Shown in pieces: positions 32,563 through 43,340 of a DNA stretch of 64,000 nucleotides. Origin of the DNA: Semisulcospira habei (lineage: Eukaryota > Mollusca > Gastropoda > Semisulcospiridae). Each line of letters begins with the position of its first letter. Within the stretch, counting starts at the first letter, position 1. The stretch lies in contig BTPG01000004.1 of assembly GCA_036245525.1 (NCBI GenBank), forward strand, positions 16,807,131 to 16,871,130. The letters are read 5' to 3'. The notes beneath the pieces were generated by a model, which worked only from the letters and a program-made list of their open reading frames with translations, was not told the DNA's origin and did not search any database. A program made the position numbers and the translations under genes.

Positions 32563-32825
32563 ATGCAAGGCCTTGATTGAAAACAGATCTTTGTACATAT
32601 CTAATTAGTAAGTATTTATCCTTCAGAAAATAAAATTTTATTTCGTTTCGTTCCTCACTGACTTTAGCACTCTTTTTGCGTGCGAGTGCGCACGCAAATG
32701 CGTGTGTGTGTGTGTGTGTTGTGTTCGTGAGTGTGTGCGGGCGTGCGAGCGTGCGGGCGCGCGCGAGCAAATTAAAAAGACTACATCTTTTTGCAGTAAA
32801 ATAGTACACGTGTCATTTTAATATA

Positions 32826-32942
32826 CTTATATACTGACGAGACGAGCAAAAGAAATGCGGCATTTTTTAAATCGTGGGAAACACTAAAGTGTTTCCGATG
32901 ATTGCAAAAATGTCGCATTTCTTTTGCTCGTCTGTATAGTTT
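32826..32942. mobile_element. Family K TA-flanked fold-back element (putative Tc1/mariner-like MITE)
   Basis: TATACTGACGAGACGAGCAAA pairs with TTTGCTCGTCTGTATA and continues through AGAAATGCGGCATTTTT. The TA at both tips fits the TA target of Tc1/mariner elements. Confidence 0.65.
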
Positions 32943-33029
32943 CTATTGAAAACACTGTTTAACTCCTCAAACGGGACTAAATAAAGAAACATCTCTTTGA
33001 AAACCTCAGGATGCAAGATCAGTTGCTGG

Positions 33030-33090
33030 CCTGTCCCCCCCCCCCCCCCCTCACCACCCCCCCCCCCCCCCGCCCTTCCCACCCCCGTTT
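33030..33090. repeat. Poly-C/poly-G low-complexity tract
   Basis: C homopolymers broken by TCACCA and GCCCTTCC. Confidence 0.9.
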
Positions 33091-33118
33091 CCTTTGCGCT
33101 ATCACCGTCAGGAAATCA

Positions 33119-33270
33119 TTAACTGATTTAATCCCAACACAGCACAGCAATATATGGATTGACCATTATAGTTCAAGGGTGGTGCCAGATCTGTCTCCTG
33201 AATTGTAATGCAGTCCTCAGAAGACAACTCTAAAATGTGGGTATTTCGTACCTGGGACAGAATTGGTTAA
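33119..33270. mobile_element. Family C element with internal deletion
   Basis: TTAA on both sides. The left arm GGATTGACCATTATAGTTC runs into GGGTGGTGCCAG and then directly into the right outer arm (ATCTGTCTCCTGAATTG), so the centre and right core arm are deleted. Confidence 0.75.
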
Positions 33271-33516
33271 GTCCAGGGTCGAGTTGCACTAATTGTCAAT
33301 AGCCAGTACCAACCCCTCATAGTACCAACTGCTTTGTTTTGAGCTTTATTTTTTTTTTTAGCCCCAAGCAAAAATCTCGCTGCAAAGCAGATGGACAGTT
33401 GGTTGACAGTTGTTGTTTTGGAAAAGTTTCCTGCAACTGGGGGCTGAGTCTCAGAGTCGGTAAATGTCAAGGGGAAGAAAAAACGTTGCTCAATAAAACA
33501 CACAATAAAGATTAAC

Positions 33517-33596
33517 TTAACTCATTCGAAACGTGCCGCCTCCGGATACGCGGCTTTTGCCGCGTATCCGTAGGCGGCACGCCTCGAATGAGTTAA
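33517..33596. mobile_element. Family G compact TTAA palindrome (80 bp)
   Basis: TTAACTCATTCGAAACGTGCC pairs with GGCACGCCTCGAATGAGTTAA, and GGATACGCGGC pairs with GCCGCGTATCC. Almost the entire element is stem. Confidence 0.8.
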
Positions 33597-33734
33597 TAGT
33601 TTGCAATGTTTCCTTAATTACTGTTTTTTTTTGTGTGTGTGTCTTGCAATAATGCTGCCGAAAAGGACTGAACTGACACTTAACACTAAGTTCGGACTCG
33701 TAAAATGAATTACTTTTTGTTGCTCTCCTTTGTA

Positions 33735-33916
33735 GGTATGCTGAGGAGCAAAAGAAATGCGACATTTTGTTTTAGATCAACAGAAACACTATTCCCAAAA
33801 TGTCGCATTTATTTTGCTCCTAGTGTTTCCGATTATCCCCAAAATGTCGCGTTTCTTTGGCTTCTAGTGTTTCCGGTAATCCCACAAATGTCGCATTTCT
33901 TTTGCTCCTCTGTATG
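33735..33916. mobile_element. Family K tandem cluster
   Basis: Three or four AAAATGTCGCATTTATTTTG/TTTTGCTCCTAGTGTTTCC units follow each other, with the outer AGGAGCAAAAGAAATGCGAC arm inverted at the left. Confidence 0.65.
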
Positions 33917-34039
33917 GGAGAGTTCCTGCTATACACATAAGGGGCAGTAGAGCACCTACCGTGTTCACAATGTTAGTGAAAATAAAAGGTATGAAAGGTA
34001 CAACATGAGAACACGTTTCATTGGCGAATTTTAACGCAA

Positions 34040-34175
34040 CTTTAACCCCTTTAGCAAGCAGCCACCAGTGCCGTTTACAGCAAGGCGAACGCTGCCCACA
34101 TATAGGCAAGGGACATCAACCCTCATGAGCCCCCGCAGTCGCGGTGGCTCATGAAGATTTATGTCTCTTGTTAGG
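34040..34175. mobile_element. Family D fragment
   Basis: Contains CCTCATGAGCCCCCGCAGTC and GTGGCTCATGAAGATTTATG; the arms are truncated. Confidence 0.55.
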
Positions 34176-34211
34176 CATATGTTCTTTATGCCTATTTTAT
34201 GTTCCAGTTTC

Positions 34212-34435
34212 ATTCTGCTCTTTACGTTATTCAGCACGACGGCCGTATTTCCCAAATTTCGGAGACGTCATCTAATGACTATGCACCAGTTGCAGGAGAT
34301 GGATCGACCATGATAATTCAAGGGTAGTGCCAGATTAGCTTGGCGCCGACAGGCGCCAAGCTAATCTGGCACTATCCTTGAATTATCATGGTCGACCCAT
34401 CTCCTGCTGTAGGGCATCAGGGTTGAATGGGTTAA
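34212..34435. mobile_element. Family C variant (GCCAGATTAGCTTGGCGCC core)
   Basis: GGATCGACCATGATAATTC pairs with GAATTATCATGGTCGACCC and the core continues to GGCGCCGACAGGCGCC. Right end GGGTTGAATGGGTTAA. It matches 55031-55251. Confidence 0.75.
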
Positions 34436-34503
34436 GCAAATGTCGGTCAGAGTGCAAGTGGTTTTAGAGGCTGATCCGTTAGTGATCACAGGCAGCGAAG
34501 GGG

Positions 34504-34597
34504 TTAAAATTCAAAGGCAATGCCAGCTTAGTTTGGCGCCTTGGAAGGCGCCGAGCTAATCTGGCACTACCCTTGAACCGACTAGACTAACGGTTAA
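34504..34597. mobile_element. Short TTAA element with family C core
   Basis: TTAAAATTCAAAGGCAATGCC at the left and GGCACTACCCTTGAACCG, ending CGGTTAA, at the right. Almost only core and TTAA ends remain. Confidence 0.65.
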
Positions 34598-34685
34598 GTC
34601 CCCTGTCACTTGCTATTCGCCATCCCATAGACAATTTCACAGAGAAATAACAAGACGTTCATATATATGCATCCTTTTTCGAGTA

Positions 34686-34772
34686 TTCTATAACTCTTGA
34701 GGAAACTGGCGTATCGTGACATTGTTGTGTATTGCTTTGCGCATTTAATGCGGGGTTTCAGAGTCTTCATCT
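34686..34772. repeat. Dispersed segment shared with 35763-35849
   Basis: Both hold TATAACTCTTGAGG, GTATCGTGACATTGTTGT and TTTCAGAGTCTT at the same spacing. Confidence 0.65.
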
Positions 34773-34828
34773 GTCCACAATTAAAAGTGCACCTCACGTC
34801 TTTTCGAAGTTCAGGAAAAGGACATCGT

Positions 34829-34920
34829 TTAACCATTTGCGTGTCAACAGCGGTTTTAGTCGCCATGATTCCTACACAAATCATCGCGACAAAAATCGCT
34901 ACCGACACGCAAAGGGTTAC
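34829..34920. mobile_element. Family B TTAA fold-back element
   Basis: TTAACCATTTGCGTGTC at the left and GACACGCAAAGGGTTAC at the right, with TTTTAGTCGCCATGATTCC stem. Confidence 0.82.
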
Positions 34921-34961
34921 ATACATGATATGTGATGCGTCCTTTCCATAAGGGGATATAG

Positions 34962-35105
34962 GCATATATGACCGCCTTGTTATTTATCTGTGTATTTTTT
35001 TCTGTGGACTGGCGATTGGGTGCCTGACAGGAGGGGGCAGGGGTCCTAACCGTTTGTCTGTCCATCGCTGAGTAATTCCCCTTGGTATGTGCACTATTTC
35101 TACCT
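34962..35105. repeat. Family O repeat copy
   Basis: Shares GTGTATTTTTTTCTGTGG, GGGTGCCTGACAGGAGGGGG and CCATCGCTGAGTAATTCCCC with 27620-27820. Confidence 0.55.
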
Positions 35106-35434
35106 GCACTAGCTTCACTTCTTTGTTGTGTGAGTATTGTTTAACTTTTTTTTTTAACAGCTGATACTACTTTCCCGATGTGGGGTCTTAAACAATCGTG
35201 GACGCGTAAAAGTTAATTTTATGATGACGGGGTTTCCTTTCAAGCTTTGTGTTTATGGCGCCCACGCTGGATGTGTAAAAATTAATTTCATGGAGGCGGG
35301 GTTTATTTCAGTGTTTTCAACTGACAAGTTTTGTGTTCATGGCGCTCACGCTGAGTGGATGTGTAAAAAGTGATTTCATGGTGGCGGGCTTTGTTTCTCA
35401 GCTTTGTGTGAATGGCTCTTACAAATCATTTGTG

Positions 35435-35633
35435 TTAACTCATTCACTGTCAGTTGACGCATTCTTAGTCAGTTCAACGCCAAACAGCTCAAGGAATGTG
35501 GATACAGAGTGGTGTCAGCAAGAGTTATAGATTGAGTCCTTATGAACCCCTGCAGTCGCGGGTGCCGCTCATGAGGATCATCTCCTGCAGTTGGATCGCC
35601 GCGTTCACTTTTTCTCGGCAGTGAAAGGTTTAA
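35435..35633. mobile_element. Family D element, first of a tandem pair
   Basis: TTAACTCATTCACTGTCAG at the left, right end GGCAGTGAAAGGTTTAA. It shares its right TTAA (35630-35633) with the next D element. The core is partly broken. Confidence 0.65.
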
Positions 35634-35860
35634 CCCGTTCAGTGCCGAGAAAATGTTAAACACCACCCAACGGCAAGAGGCATAGATCCTCATGAGCCCC
35701 CGTAGTTGCGGGTGCTCATGAGGATCTATACCTCTTGCTGATACCACTTTAAATCCACGTTCCTATAACTCTTGAGGCAGCTGCTGTATCGTGACATTGT
35801 TGTTTGTTGCCTTGTGCACTTAATGCTGGATTTCAGAGTCTTAAATGGGGTTAAATGGGT
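35630..35860. mobile_element. Family D element, second of a tandem pair
   Basis: TTAACCCGTTCAGTGCCGAG, then the core TAGATCCTCATGAGCCCCCG and CTCATGAGGATCTATACCTC. The right arm passes into the dispersed segment at 35763-35849. Confidence 0.65.
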
Positions 35861-35877
35861 TAATATCCTAAAGTTTT

Positions 35878-36050
35878 ACTTCGGGAAGTGTCCGAAGGGC
35901 ATATCGGAGACTCCGGCGAAGCTACTTTGGTCACTTCGGTGAAGCCATCGAAGAGCCTTCGAACTTCCCCAAACCTGCTCTTCGATGTTGCTTCGGCCGC
36001 CTGCGGCCTTCGCCGCGTCTGGTTGGTCGGTCAAACCGAGGCTGTTCAAA
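35878..36050. repeat. CTTCGG/CGAAG-rich segment
   Basis: Many short inverted CTTCGG, CGAAG and GGCCGCCTGCGGCC blocks. Related motifs (CACTTCGG, AACTTCGCCGATGTG) recur at 36555-36600. Function unknown. Confidence 0.4.
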
Positions 36051-37249
36051 GGAGGACACTCAAAACGGCAAGCAGATCGCCTACTTTAACTTGTTCAGTG
36101 TAATTACGTGTCAGTTACTGCCGAGGAATCACCTTTAGTAACACTTTTTGTGATTTGTGGGATAGCCAGTCAGGTAGAGTTGAAGATTAATACAACTGAT
36201 GCTGGATACAAAGGTAAGATGGCCAGGGTGATGGTTCGCAGACGCTTTCGGCAGACTCATATATCGTAATACAGGGTTACATAACGGGATGAAAAAAGGC
36301 AGATTAATAAAATTTGAGGGGCTTACACAACGACAAAAGTAGGTTATATGCATCCATAATATGATGTCCGAGGCACCCACTCCACACCAAGACAACTTAA
36401 TGTGATTGTATAGGCAGCATCATCGAGAGAAAATTGTAGTCGAGCCGGCTTGCGAGGGAAGGCGACGCAATATGGCGGCCCTCGGCAGACTGCGGGCGAT
36501 GAGAATGCTTAGAGATATTAATATGCAAGGAAGAGCCGCTTGGCGAAGTCCACCTCACGAAGTAAACTTCGCCGATGTGAACATCGGTCACTTCGGAATA
36601 TTAGTCTGGCCTCTAAGAAAGCTCCAAGTTCCAGTCCACTGCCCAACACACCCATTCGGGTGTCCACCATTCCGAGATCAAACATTCCAGGGTTCACATT
36701 CCACGACCCAGTCCATCATTCCGGGATCCGTGCCGCCCGTGCCACTATTGCATCCACATTTCTCCATCCTGAAGTCTTCAGTTTACGTACGGTGGTTCTA
36801 AGTTGGTCTCCTTGCTGATCTTCTTGCTGTTATGAAACACAGACAAAATGCCATGATAAGACTGACAAGTCGGGATGTACAAGTGTTTTGTTTAACACCA
36901 TAACTGCCGGGGAACGCAAACTAAGTTTGGAAATCATGACGAATTCAAAGTCATCCATTCAACGAAAATGGATATAAATTGGGCCAGCAAAAGGCAAAGA
37001 ACCTCGTGAGCCCCCTCATTTGCCTCTTGCAGTTGTGTGATGTTCGCAATTTCCTGAGATGATGCCAGCGGTACTGCAAAACGTACCGGTGGATACAAGC
37101 AAAAAGAGGTAGGTTATAATTGAAAAAAAATAAATCCAGCATTAAAGTTAAAGAGACAAGCAATGTACGATATGCATATATATATTTCCAGTTCAGAAGG
37201 CAAACTGCCCGTGATAGTTTACAGGTGGTGCCTACATGCACCATGCCAC
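36051..37249. other. Interval without recognised gene
   Basis: A 131-codon frame at 36406-36801 begins with a basic stretch but shows no family signature. A D-like remnant (CATTTGCCTCTTGCAGTTG) lies near 37015. Nothing else recognised. Confidence 0.4.
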
Positions 37250-37545
37250 TGCTTTTCTGGAATCACATTCAGGGGCTAAACTGGGGTGGGTGGGTTCCAG
37301 GGTGCCGGACCCCCCGCCCCCTCCTCCCCCCCCAAAAAAAAAAAAAAAACAAAACAAAACTTATTAAAAATGCTATAACAAAGTCCCTTTTTGGGGTGTT
37401 TTCATACCCCCACCCCCCAATTGCTCGATTTTCTACATCTAGCAAGGTCTAGCGTTGGGGAAGCCTTTTGTGTCAGGTTGAAGGTCCCAAAGAAAACGTT
37501 GGAACCCCCCACCCCGCTCAAGATAACTGATCCATCCCTGACATT
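37250..37545. repeat. Family N repeat copy
   Basis: CAGGGGCTAAACTGGGG at the left and ATAACTGATCCATCCCTG at the right, with AAAATGCTATAACAAAGTCC and CCTTTTGTGTCAGGTTGAAG inside. Confidence 0.65.
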
Positions 37546-37584
37546 GATTTGGGCTATGATGGCCTGTCATTGGTCCCTATTTAT

Positions 37585-37800
37585 TTTAACTCATTCGCGG
37601 CCATCCGCATCCGGATGCCGCTCGGCATAAACACTGACCACCCAACTGCAAGCGGCTTAGATCCTAATGGGCCGTAGTTGCGGTGGCTCACGAGGATCTA
37701 CGTCTCTTGCTAAAGAGTACTTAGCATCCATGTACCTTTCACGGCTGAGGATCTTTGACGCTGAATTGACAAGGATTACAAAAACACGCTATGCGTCCAT
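37585..37800. mobile_element. Family G-like left end joined to family D body
   Basis: TTAACTCATTCGCGGCCATCC and GCATCCGGATGC resemble family G or its relatives. From ACCACCCAACTGCAAGCGG on it is family D core and right arm, without a TTAA at the right end. Probably another chimera. Confidence 0.5.
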
Positions 37801-38284
37801 TTTTACTGAGTGGGCCCAATGACCTTTTGTGCATCATAATTTGGTTGTCGTGTCACAGAGTGTCAGTCGCGGCCGAATAAACTAAATTATCTAGCTAAGT
37901 TTATAACACGTGACGTCTACTTGAGAGAAATGTGTAGGAGACGTTCTGCGCTTTGAAAATGCCGCTTTCAGTCGGGATCACAACCACACTGACAAGTGTC
38001 AGAAGGACCGGCCAAGCCAGAACATTTCACCAAGTTTACAGCTCCAATCTGGCATGATATTGATATCTTCCGGGCTGTGTGGCCTATGCTGTAAACGCGT
38101 CTAAGTTGATAGTGTCGATGTGTCCGACCAACACATAACAACGGTGTAGTTTACTCAAGCGGATCGAGTAGCCTTGCACCCAGCAATTCGCCAACACACA
38201 CGGGTTTTTGTTATTTCAGTGTTAGTTGTTATCTAAGAGATCCGCCGAACTACAGTGGGAGATCAAAATATTGGATCAATCACG

Positions 38285-38366
38285 CCGGACAGTTCGAGGG
38301 TAGTGCCAGATTAGCTTGGAGCCACAGGGCGCCAAGCTAATCTGGCCCTACCCTTGAAATATCGGT
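38285..38366. mobile_element. Family C variant core
   Basis: TTCGAGGGTAGTGCCAGATTAG pairs with CTAATCTGGCCCTACCCTTGAA, centre GGAGCCACAGGGCGCC. Outer arms are short. Confidence 0.6.
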
Positions 38367-38495
38367 TATCCAACCTCTCGTACACAGACTTAATATGTAG
38401 ACGCCTCCCAAACTTGTGACTGAGTCTCAGTGTTGAGCTGATGACAGGACTTGAAGTTAGCTCTCTTGAAAACAAGAAGAACAGAGTCCTAAAGC

Positions 38496-38584
38496 TTAAC
38501 TCTTTGCGTGTTGGTAGCGGTTTTAGTCGCGATGACACCTGTAGAGTCATCGCGACTAAAACCGCTACCGACATGCAAAGGGTT
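38496..38584. mobile_element. Family B TTAA fold-back element
   Basis: TTAACTCTTTGCGTGTTGG at the left and CCGACATGCAAAGGGTT at the right. The stem GGTAGCGGTTTTAGTCGCG is perfect. Confidence 0.82.
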
Positions 38585-38689
38585 CTTCTTCTTCTTCTTC
38601 AGCGTTCCCGAGTTTCTGCCTCAGATGTCAAGATTAATATCCACCTGTGGCATAATCCATGAGGGTTGTGTGTGTGCTCGTTTCCCCTG

Positions 38690-39130
38690 AGGGTTTCCAA
38701 ACTATACCAGATGGCATAGTCAGCGACAGTCCAACTTCGTTGGTCTGGTTGGTTTTCTGTCGGGGTGTGCTCGCCTAGCCTTTGCCTCTCCCGAAGTACC
38801 CACTGACAAGGCAGTGGGGCTATTTGCCCATAGTTGGGAGTCACGGGCGGGTTCACAGGCATCAGGGTCTATCCACACACCGGTGGGCCTGCATGCCGCA
38901 TGTCTGGGGGCCAGATCTCCTCCGAGTCCCTTGTAGTTCAGCCTGAGTCCGTAAGGTGCTCAGTTACCGTGTGTCGCCGCGAGGAGGCACTACATGAGGC
39001 TTGTTGTTGGAGAGGCTATGTACTGGCAGAGAGAGACTGACGCATTCTGCCCTCCTTTTCGCGATACTGCTAGCCAGCGGTGGAAGCTGAAAGCGAGAAA
39101 TGACAAGCACTACCACGGCGCTACCACACT
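38690..39130. repeat. GC-richer block, possible LINE 5' UTR
   Basis: It contains GGTTTTCTGTCGGGGT, also present at 48294-48312 in the 5' UTR of the RTE-like element, and several CG-rich blocks. No coding frame. Assignment is tentative. Confidence 0.3.
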
Positions 39131-39486
39131 AGACGCATCACAACAACAATTTTGACACACACGCAAAGGGTTAAAACGTTGCTCATTGCAAGTTGTTGCG
39201 GCATCCCAGCCGCGGCCCTCAAAGTGAACAGGGGGGATAGCCGGCAGTTTTTACACCCGTTACACGTATTCACCAGTTCCGTCCCTTACACCGTACTACT
39301 CGCAACTGATCTTGCGTGAGTACAGCAGGAAGTCGGTGCGGGTTTGTAATCCGTCCTCTCAGTTGCGTTGTCAAATCATTACAAAAATGAAAGTCGAACA
39401 AACAGGCATCCTATCTGCACAGTGATATCGACGTAAACTAGTACGAAAACTCATGGCATGTGTACGTCAGCGCTTTTGAGCCTGAT
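39131..39486. other. Interval without recognised feature
   Basis: A short CGCAAAGGGTTAA at 39161-39173 may be a remnant of a family B end. Nothing else recognised. Confidence 0.4.
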
Positions 39487-39489
39487 TGT

Positions 39490-39556
39490 AAATAATAATA
39501 ATACTGAGTACTTGTATAGCGCCTAACCTCAGATTAGAGCTCTAGGCGCTTAACAA
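39490..39556. repeat. Short dispersed repeat led by (AAT)n, second copy
   Basis: AATAATAATACTGAGTACTTG followed by TATAGCGCCTAACC and TCTAGGCGCTTAAC. Related to 14868-14945. Confidence 0.55.
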
Positions 39557-39824
39557 AAACTAATGTACAAAAAATAACTAATTACAAAAATGGAATTTAC
39601 AAAAAGTACAACAACAAAATAAAACGCACTCTGTAAACAAGCTATAAAGTCACCATTCAAAAGTGCTACGCTCATGGACTCATACTGGCATTCACACACA
39701 CACCCACACACACACACTACTTCTATAAATAGATAGAGATGACTTTAAAATGAGCTTGTTTGATCTATATTATTATTATTATTAAAACTACGGGACAAAC
39801 AAAAAAACTGACTGACAAACACCT

Positions 39825-39937
39825 AAACACCCCCCCCCCCCCACCCATGCCCCCTCCACCCCCACCCCCACCCCCCAAAAAAAAAAAAAAAAAGAAAATA
39901 AATAAATATAAATAAAAATAATAATACATTATTAATT

Positions 39938-39996
<59 letters not shown>

Positions 39997-40061
39997 GCAA
40001 TAATAATGATGCATGCAATGATAAATAAATAAATAAAATAAAATAATTAAAAAATTCAACG
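39825..40061. repeat. C-rich, poly-A and (AAT)n/(AAAT)n low-complexity block
   Basis: Long AAT microsatellite at about 39940-39998 with flanking A/T-rich and C-rich tracts. A poly-A run follows at 40172-40190. Confidence 0.9.
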
Positions 40062-40370
40062 CACTGCAGCCAAAAAACAAACTGAAAATTCACTAAAACC
40101 GTTCCCGCAGACCCACTTCAACTATTTCCTAATAGAGACTTCACTGCTTACCGGCCCGCCAGAGGGGGGAAAAAAAAAAAAAAAAAAAAAGAGCGACGCA
40201 GGGGAACTAACGTGCATATAGATTGATGAAATATTATTCAGTTCTTTCCCTTACACTGTGAAGCTGAAGGACGGATGACCAGGACTTGCATCAACCACAA
40301 CGGATAGCCCACGATTATTTGTAGTGTACCCTACTGTTTCTGTGGTGGAGGTGCGGATGGTTGTTGTTAT
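40062..40370. other. Interval without recognised feature
   Basis: Apart from the poly-A run nothing is recognised. Confidence 0.5.
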
Positions 40371-40461
40371 TTAACCCTTTAGGTGTCGGTAGCGGTTTTA
40401 GTCTCGATGATTCCAGCAGGAATCATCGCGACTAAAACCGGCGACAAACACCCAAAGGTTC
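40371..40461. mobile_element. Family B fold-back element
   Basis: TTAACCCTTTAGGTGTCGG at the left. The right end ACACCCAAAGGTT lacks the final TTAA. Confidence 0.8.
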
Positions 40462-40594
40462 AGTAATTCAAGTTGTTGTATCAACGTGACTGAGGTGATT
40501 GAGATGCATTAAGGGAGACATAGACACAAAAACACACGTTGAGCGATTATCTGCCTTGCGGCCGGACTGAGCCGGACAGCTCTGCCATTTTGCA

Positions 40595-40696
40595 TTAACC
40601 CTTTCGATGTCGGTAGCGCGGCTTTCAGTTGACGCGATGATTCCGGCAAGGGCCGTCCTCGCGACAAAAAACGCTAACGACGGCCGGAAGGGTTAA
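40595..40696. mobile_element. Family B fold-back element, diverged
   Basis: TTAACCCTTTCGATGTCGG and CGACGGCCGGAAGGGTTAA. TTAA is intact at both ends, and the stem is interrupted. Confidence 0.7.
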
Positions 40697-41178
40697 AGGG
40701 ACCTGCTCAAGTTCAGGCAGTACTCAGGAAGGGTTAAGAAGTTGGTAATATCTTCTTCATAAATAATGCCCAGTAAGTCTTGCAATAATGCTGGACAAAA
40801 GGGCTGACCAGATAAAGTTTGACTAACCAGTGCCCGTCATAAAATGAAACACTTTACTGCTCTTCTCCTATGACATCCTTTGTACGTGGAGGGGTTCTAC
40901 CGTTACACACAAAGGCAGTACCTCCCTTACGCGTACCTGCTCACACAGATTGCAAAAAAAGGAGGCTATGACTAAAAGGCTTAATTGAGGGAAGACAGCA
41001 CTGATAGCCCATTGTATCGGCACATTTTTTCAATCCAAGCCCGCCATGGAGCAGATCCCTTAACCACTGCATTATGAGCAGATTCGTTATGGCAGATAAC
41101 ATCACTTTTTAAAAAGTATTTCATTTGTCGTTTTCTTTTTTGCAGCTCAGCAGTCGATGTCCTATATTGTGACCACAA
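40697..41178. other. Interval without recognised feature
   Basis: No coding or repeat feature recognised. Confidence 0.5.
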
Positions 41179-41235
41179 CGTGTGCTGGTCTCTGATCTTG
41201 GACCTAACAGCTCTGAGCCATATGGTCGGAAATCG
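41179..41235. repeat. Family J hairpin copy
   Basis: GTGTGCTGGTCTCTGATCTTGG with a degenerate complementary arm. Confidence 0.5.
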
Positions 41236-41307
41236 CAGAGTAAATACTCATGTACTTGTGAACGGATAAAAGTGCCGTTCCATGCCATTCCAGGCATGAC
41301 GTAGGCA

Positions 41308-41409
41308 GGAAGGCGTACTGAAACCGTCGACCTACAAGGTCGACGGTTTCAGTCCGCCTTCCAACCTACACCACTCCAGAAATGGCACGTGTGGTCGACG
41401 GTTTCAGTC
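41308..41409. repeat. Hairpin with CGACGGTTTCAGT and a third copy
   Basis: Arms 41308-41333 and 41337-41362 pair with one mismatch. A third copy of GTCGACGGTTTCAGTC lies at 41394-41409. Confidence 0.75.
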
Positions 41410-41650
41410 AATATTTCCTAAATAAAAGTCGCAAGGTCGGTGTTTTAGCTCACGACAATAATTGTACATTGTGGCTGTCGGCTGTGCTTCTAACTGTATT
41501 CTATCGTGGAAATGACTGTGATAAAGTGTTTCCGATGATTCCAAAAATGTAGCATATCTGGTGGTCGTCCGTTACAGCAAACGAGACCAATATTGGTAAG
41601 ATATCAATAGGAAGACATCTGAAGGGTGGACCTTTTCTGAGTGCAGAGAC

Positions 41651-41720
41651 GTGTGCTGATTTGTGATTTTGAAACTTACAGCCTCCAGCCGTAAGGTCCA
41701 AACACACAGACCAGCACACA
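41651..41720. repeat. Family J hairpin copy
   Basis: GTGTGCTGATTTGTGATTTTG at the left and ACAGACCAGCACACA at the right, with CAGCCTCCAGCCGTAAGG between. Confidence 0.6.
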
Positions 41721-41801
41721 ATGAGCAAAGCTTAATGAACGACACGTACAGCATGAGCAAACACTCTGCGTGAAGGGATCCGAACCTTCTACCCTAACAC
41801 A

Positions 41802-41979
41802 TTAACCCTTTTAGCCGCTCCGGATCCCTAAAGCAGAAGATGGCTTGACCATGACAATTCAAGGGTAGGCGCTTCCCTTGAATTATCATTGCCAATCCAT
41901 CTCCTGCAACTGATACATAGTCGTTAGGCAACACCTCCAAAATTTGAGAAATGGGACCTTGGGGCCAAAAAAGGGTTAC
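41802..41979. mobile_element. Family C variant element
   Basis: TTAACCCTTTTAGCCGC at the left and AAAAAAGGGTTAC at the right. The core is shortened to CAATTCAAGGGTAGGCGCTT plus CCCTTGAATTATCATTG. Confidence 0.65.
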
Positions 41980-42157
41980 ATCCATATTTGTGAAAAGCAA
42001 GATTTGTATAATATTACCTTCCTTGTGTACTGTGGGGCACTAAAGTGCATTACTTGGGCAAAGGGACGAGTCATGATATACTTGGAGAAAGTATAGAGCG
42101 TAAAGCTTTAGCTTCTACACTATATTATTGCTTGCGGATCCACTCATTATTTTATTA

Positions 42158-42370
42158 TTAACGAGTTCGGTGCCGAGATATTTTGAACGCCACCCCAACT
42201 GCAAAAGGTATAGATCCTCATGAGCCCCCGCAGTTGCGGGGGCTCATGAGGATCTATGCCTCTTGCTAACATCACTCTGAAACCATGTTCCCGAAACAGC
42301 TAGGCTTATTTGATGATGAATGAACGAAGATCGCAGAAACACTTTCTGCGTCAGCTGGCACTGAACCCTT
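42158..42370. mobile_element. Family D element adjoining a family E element
   Basis: TTAACGAGTTCGGTGCCGAG at the left. The core TAGATCCTCATGAGCCCCCG is perfectly repeated in inverse. The right end GGCACTGAACCC runs into family E at a degraded TTAA (TGAA). Confidence 0.75.
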
Positions 42371-42571
42371 ATCACTCGGAATCCACCAGTGTGTAAAATA
42401 AGTTTGACAAAAATAGTTCAAGGGTGGTACCAGAGTAGGCGCCAAGCTATTCTGGCACCACCCTTGAACTAAAGCCATTGGTCTATATCGCTATCTGTAA
42501 GTACTATAATGTAGCTTGCATATAGCAGTGTACAAATTTGAAGCTTTTAGCCTCAGTATCATATGGGTTAA
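42368..42571. mobile_element. Family E element
   Basis: Inverse orientation to copies 1-3. ACCCTTATCACTCGGAAT at the left and AGTATCATATGGGTTAA at the right. The core is shortened on its left side. Confidence 0.75.
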
Positions 42572-43278
42572 ACTGAGGAAAGGTAGTGACAAACACAGAC
42601 GCATTAAATACTCAGTCTTGTGTGGTGTAGTTGTAATTTATTGTAGTCATATGATTATTTTGTACTGCAAGGCATTGAAAATCATGCTGTTGTGGTGCTG
42701 TTTGTTTGTTGTTATTGTTGTTGTTGTTTATATGAGGACAAAAGTGTTATCTTTTCAAAACTGAAGTGGCAAATTTTGAGCACGATACGTTAGTGTGTTG
42801 TGGTAGTTGTTCTTACACGTGAAGTGCCGTATAGTCCTCGCGTGGTATGTTTACATAAGTTTTCTATTCACTTTAGGTATAATGTAAAACTCAGGCTATC
42901 CTTTGCTTACGGGCTTTAGAAATCAATTGCAAAAACTCAGAATCTGTAGATCAACATACTTAAATCTAAAATCGTGTCCGTAAAAATCAATTGGTGTCAT
43001 GTGTTCGCTCCTTCACTTTTCTGTTCTAATTAGCTCACTGCCACAAGATCTCAAACACACGAGAGTACACTGAAAATGAGCTGAGTCAATACACTGGCAC
43101 TCGACAGTTAGCTGAGTATGCCATTGTGCTATGATGGGGAGAAGGGAGATCACTCTATAGATAGGGGTCAAAGGAGGGTCACCCGGTGGCGATTTGCAGA
43201 AGTGAGAGTGTGGCAGCAAACAGAGACATGCGACACCTAGCGGTAATAACTACAGGGGTGTGGAAGCCTATAAAAGTT
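42572..43278. other. Interval without recognised feature
   Basis: AT-rich, with a short GTT repeat near 42710. No coding feature. Confidence 0.5.
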
Positions 43279-43340
43279 TATGTTCTCTGATACGGCTCCG
43301 AGCGTCCGTATGGACGTTTGGAGCCGTTGTCAGAGTACAT
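43279..43340. repeat. Hairpin, arms of about 23 bp
   Basis: CTCTGATACGGCTCCGAGCG pairs imperfectly with CGTTTGGAGCCGTTGTCAGAG. Confidence 0.6.

Noticed and set aside
32349..32809. Long open frames rich in Cys/Val or His/Thr
   Set aside because: They are translations of TG/CA microsatellites. The same applies at 10640-11600, 24915-25292, 28276-28478, 57180-57555 and 61468-61841, and to Ser/Leu or Arg/Glu frames over CT/GA arrays.
36406..36801. 131-codon frame with a basic N-terminus
   Set aside because: No family motif, no splice context and CTTCGG-type repeat sequence inside. Not supported as a gene.
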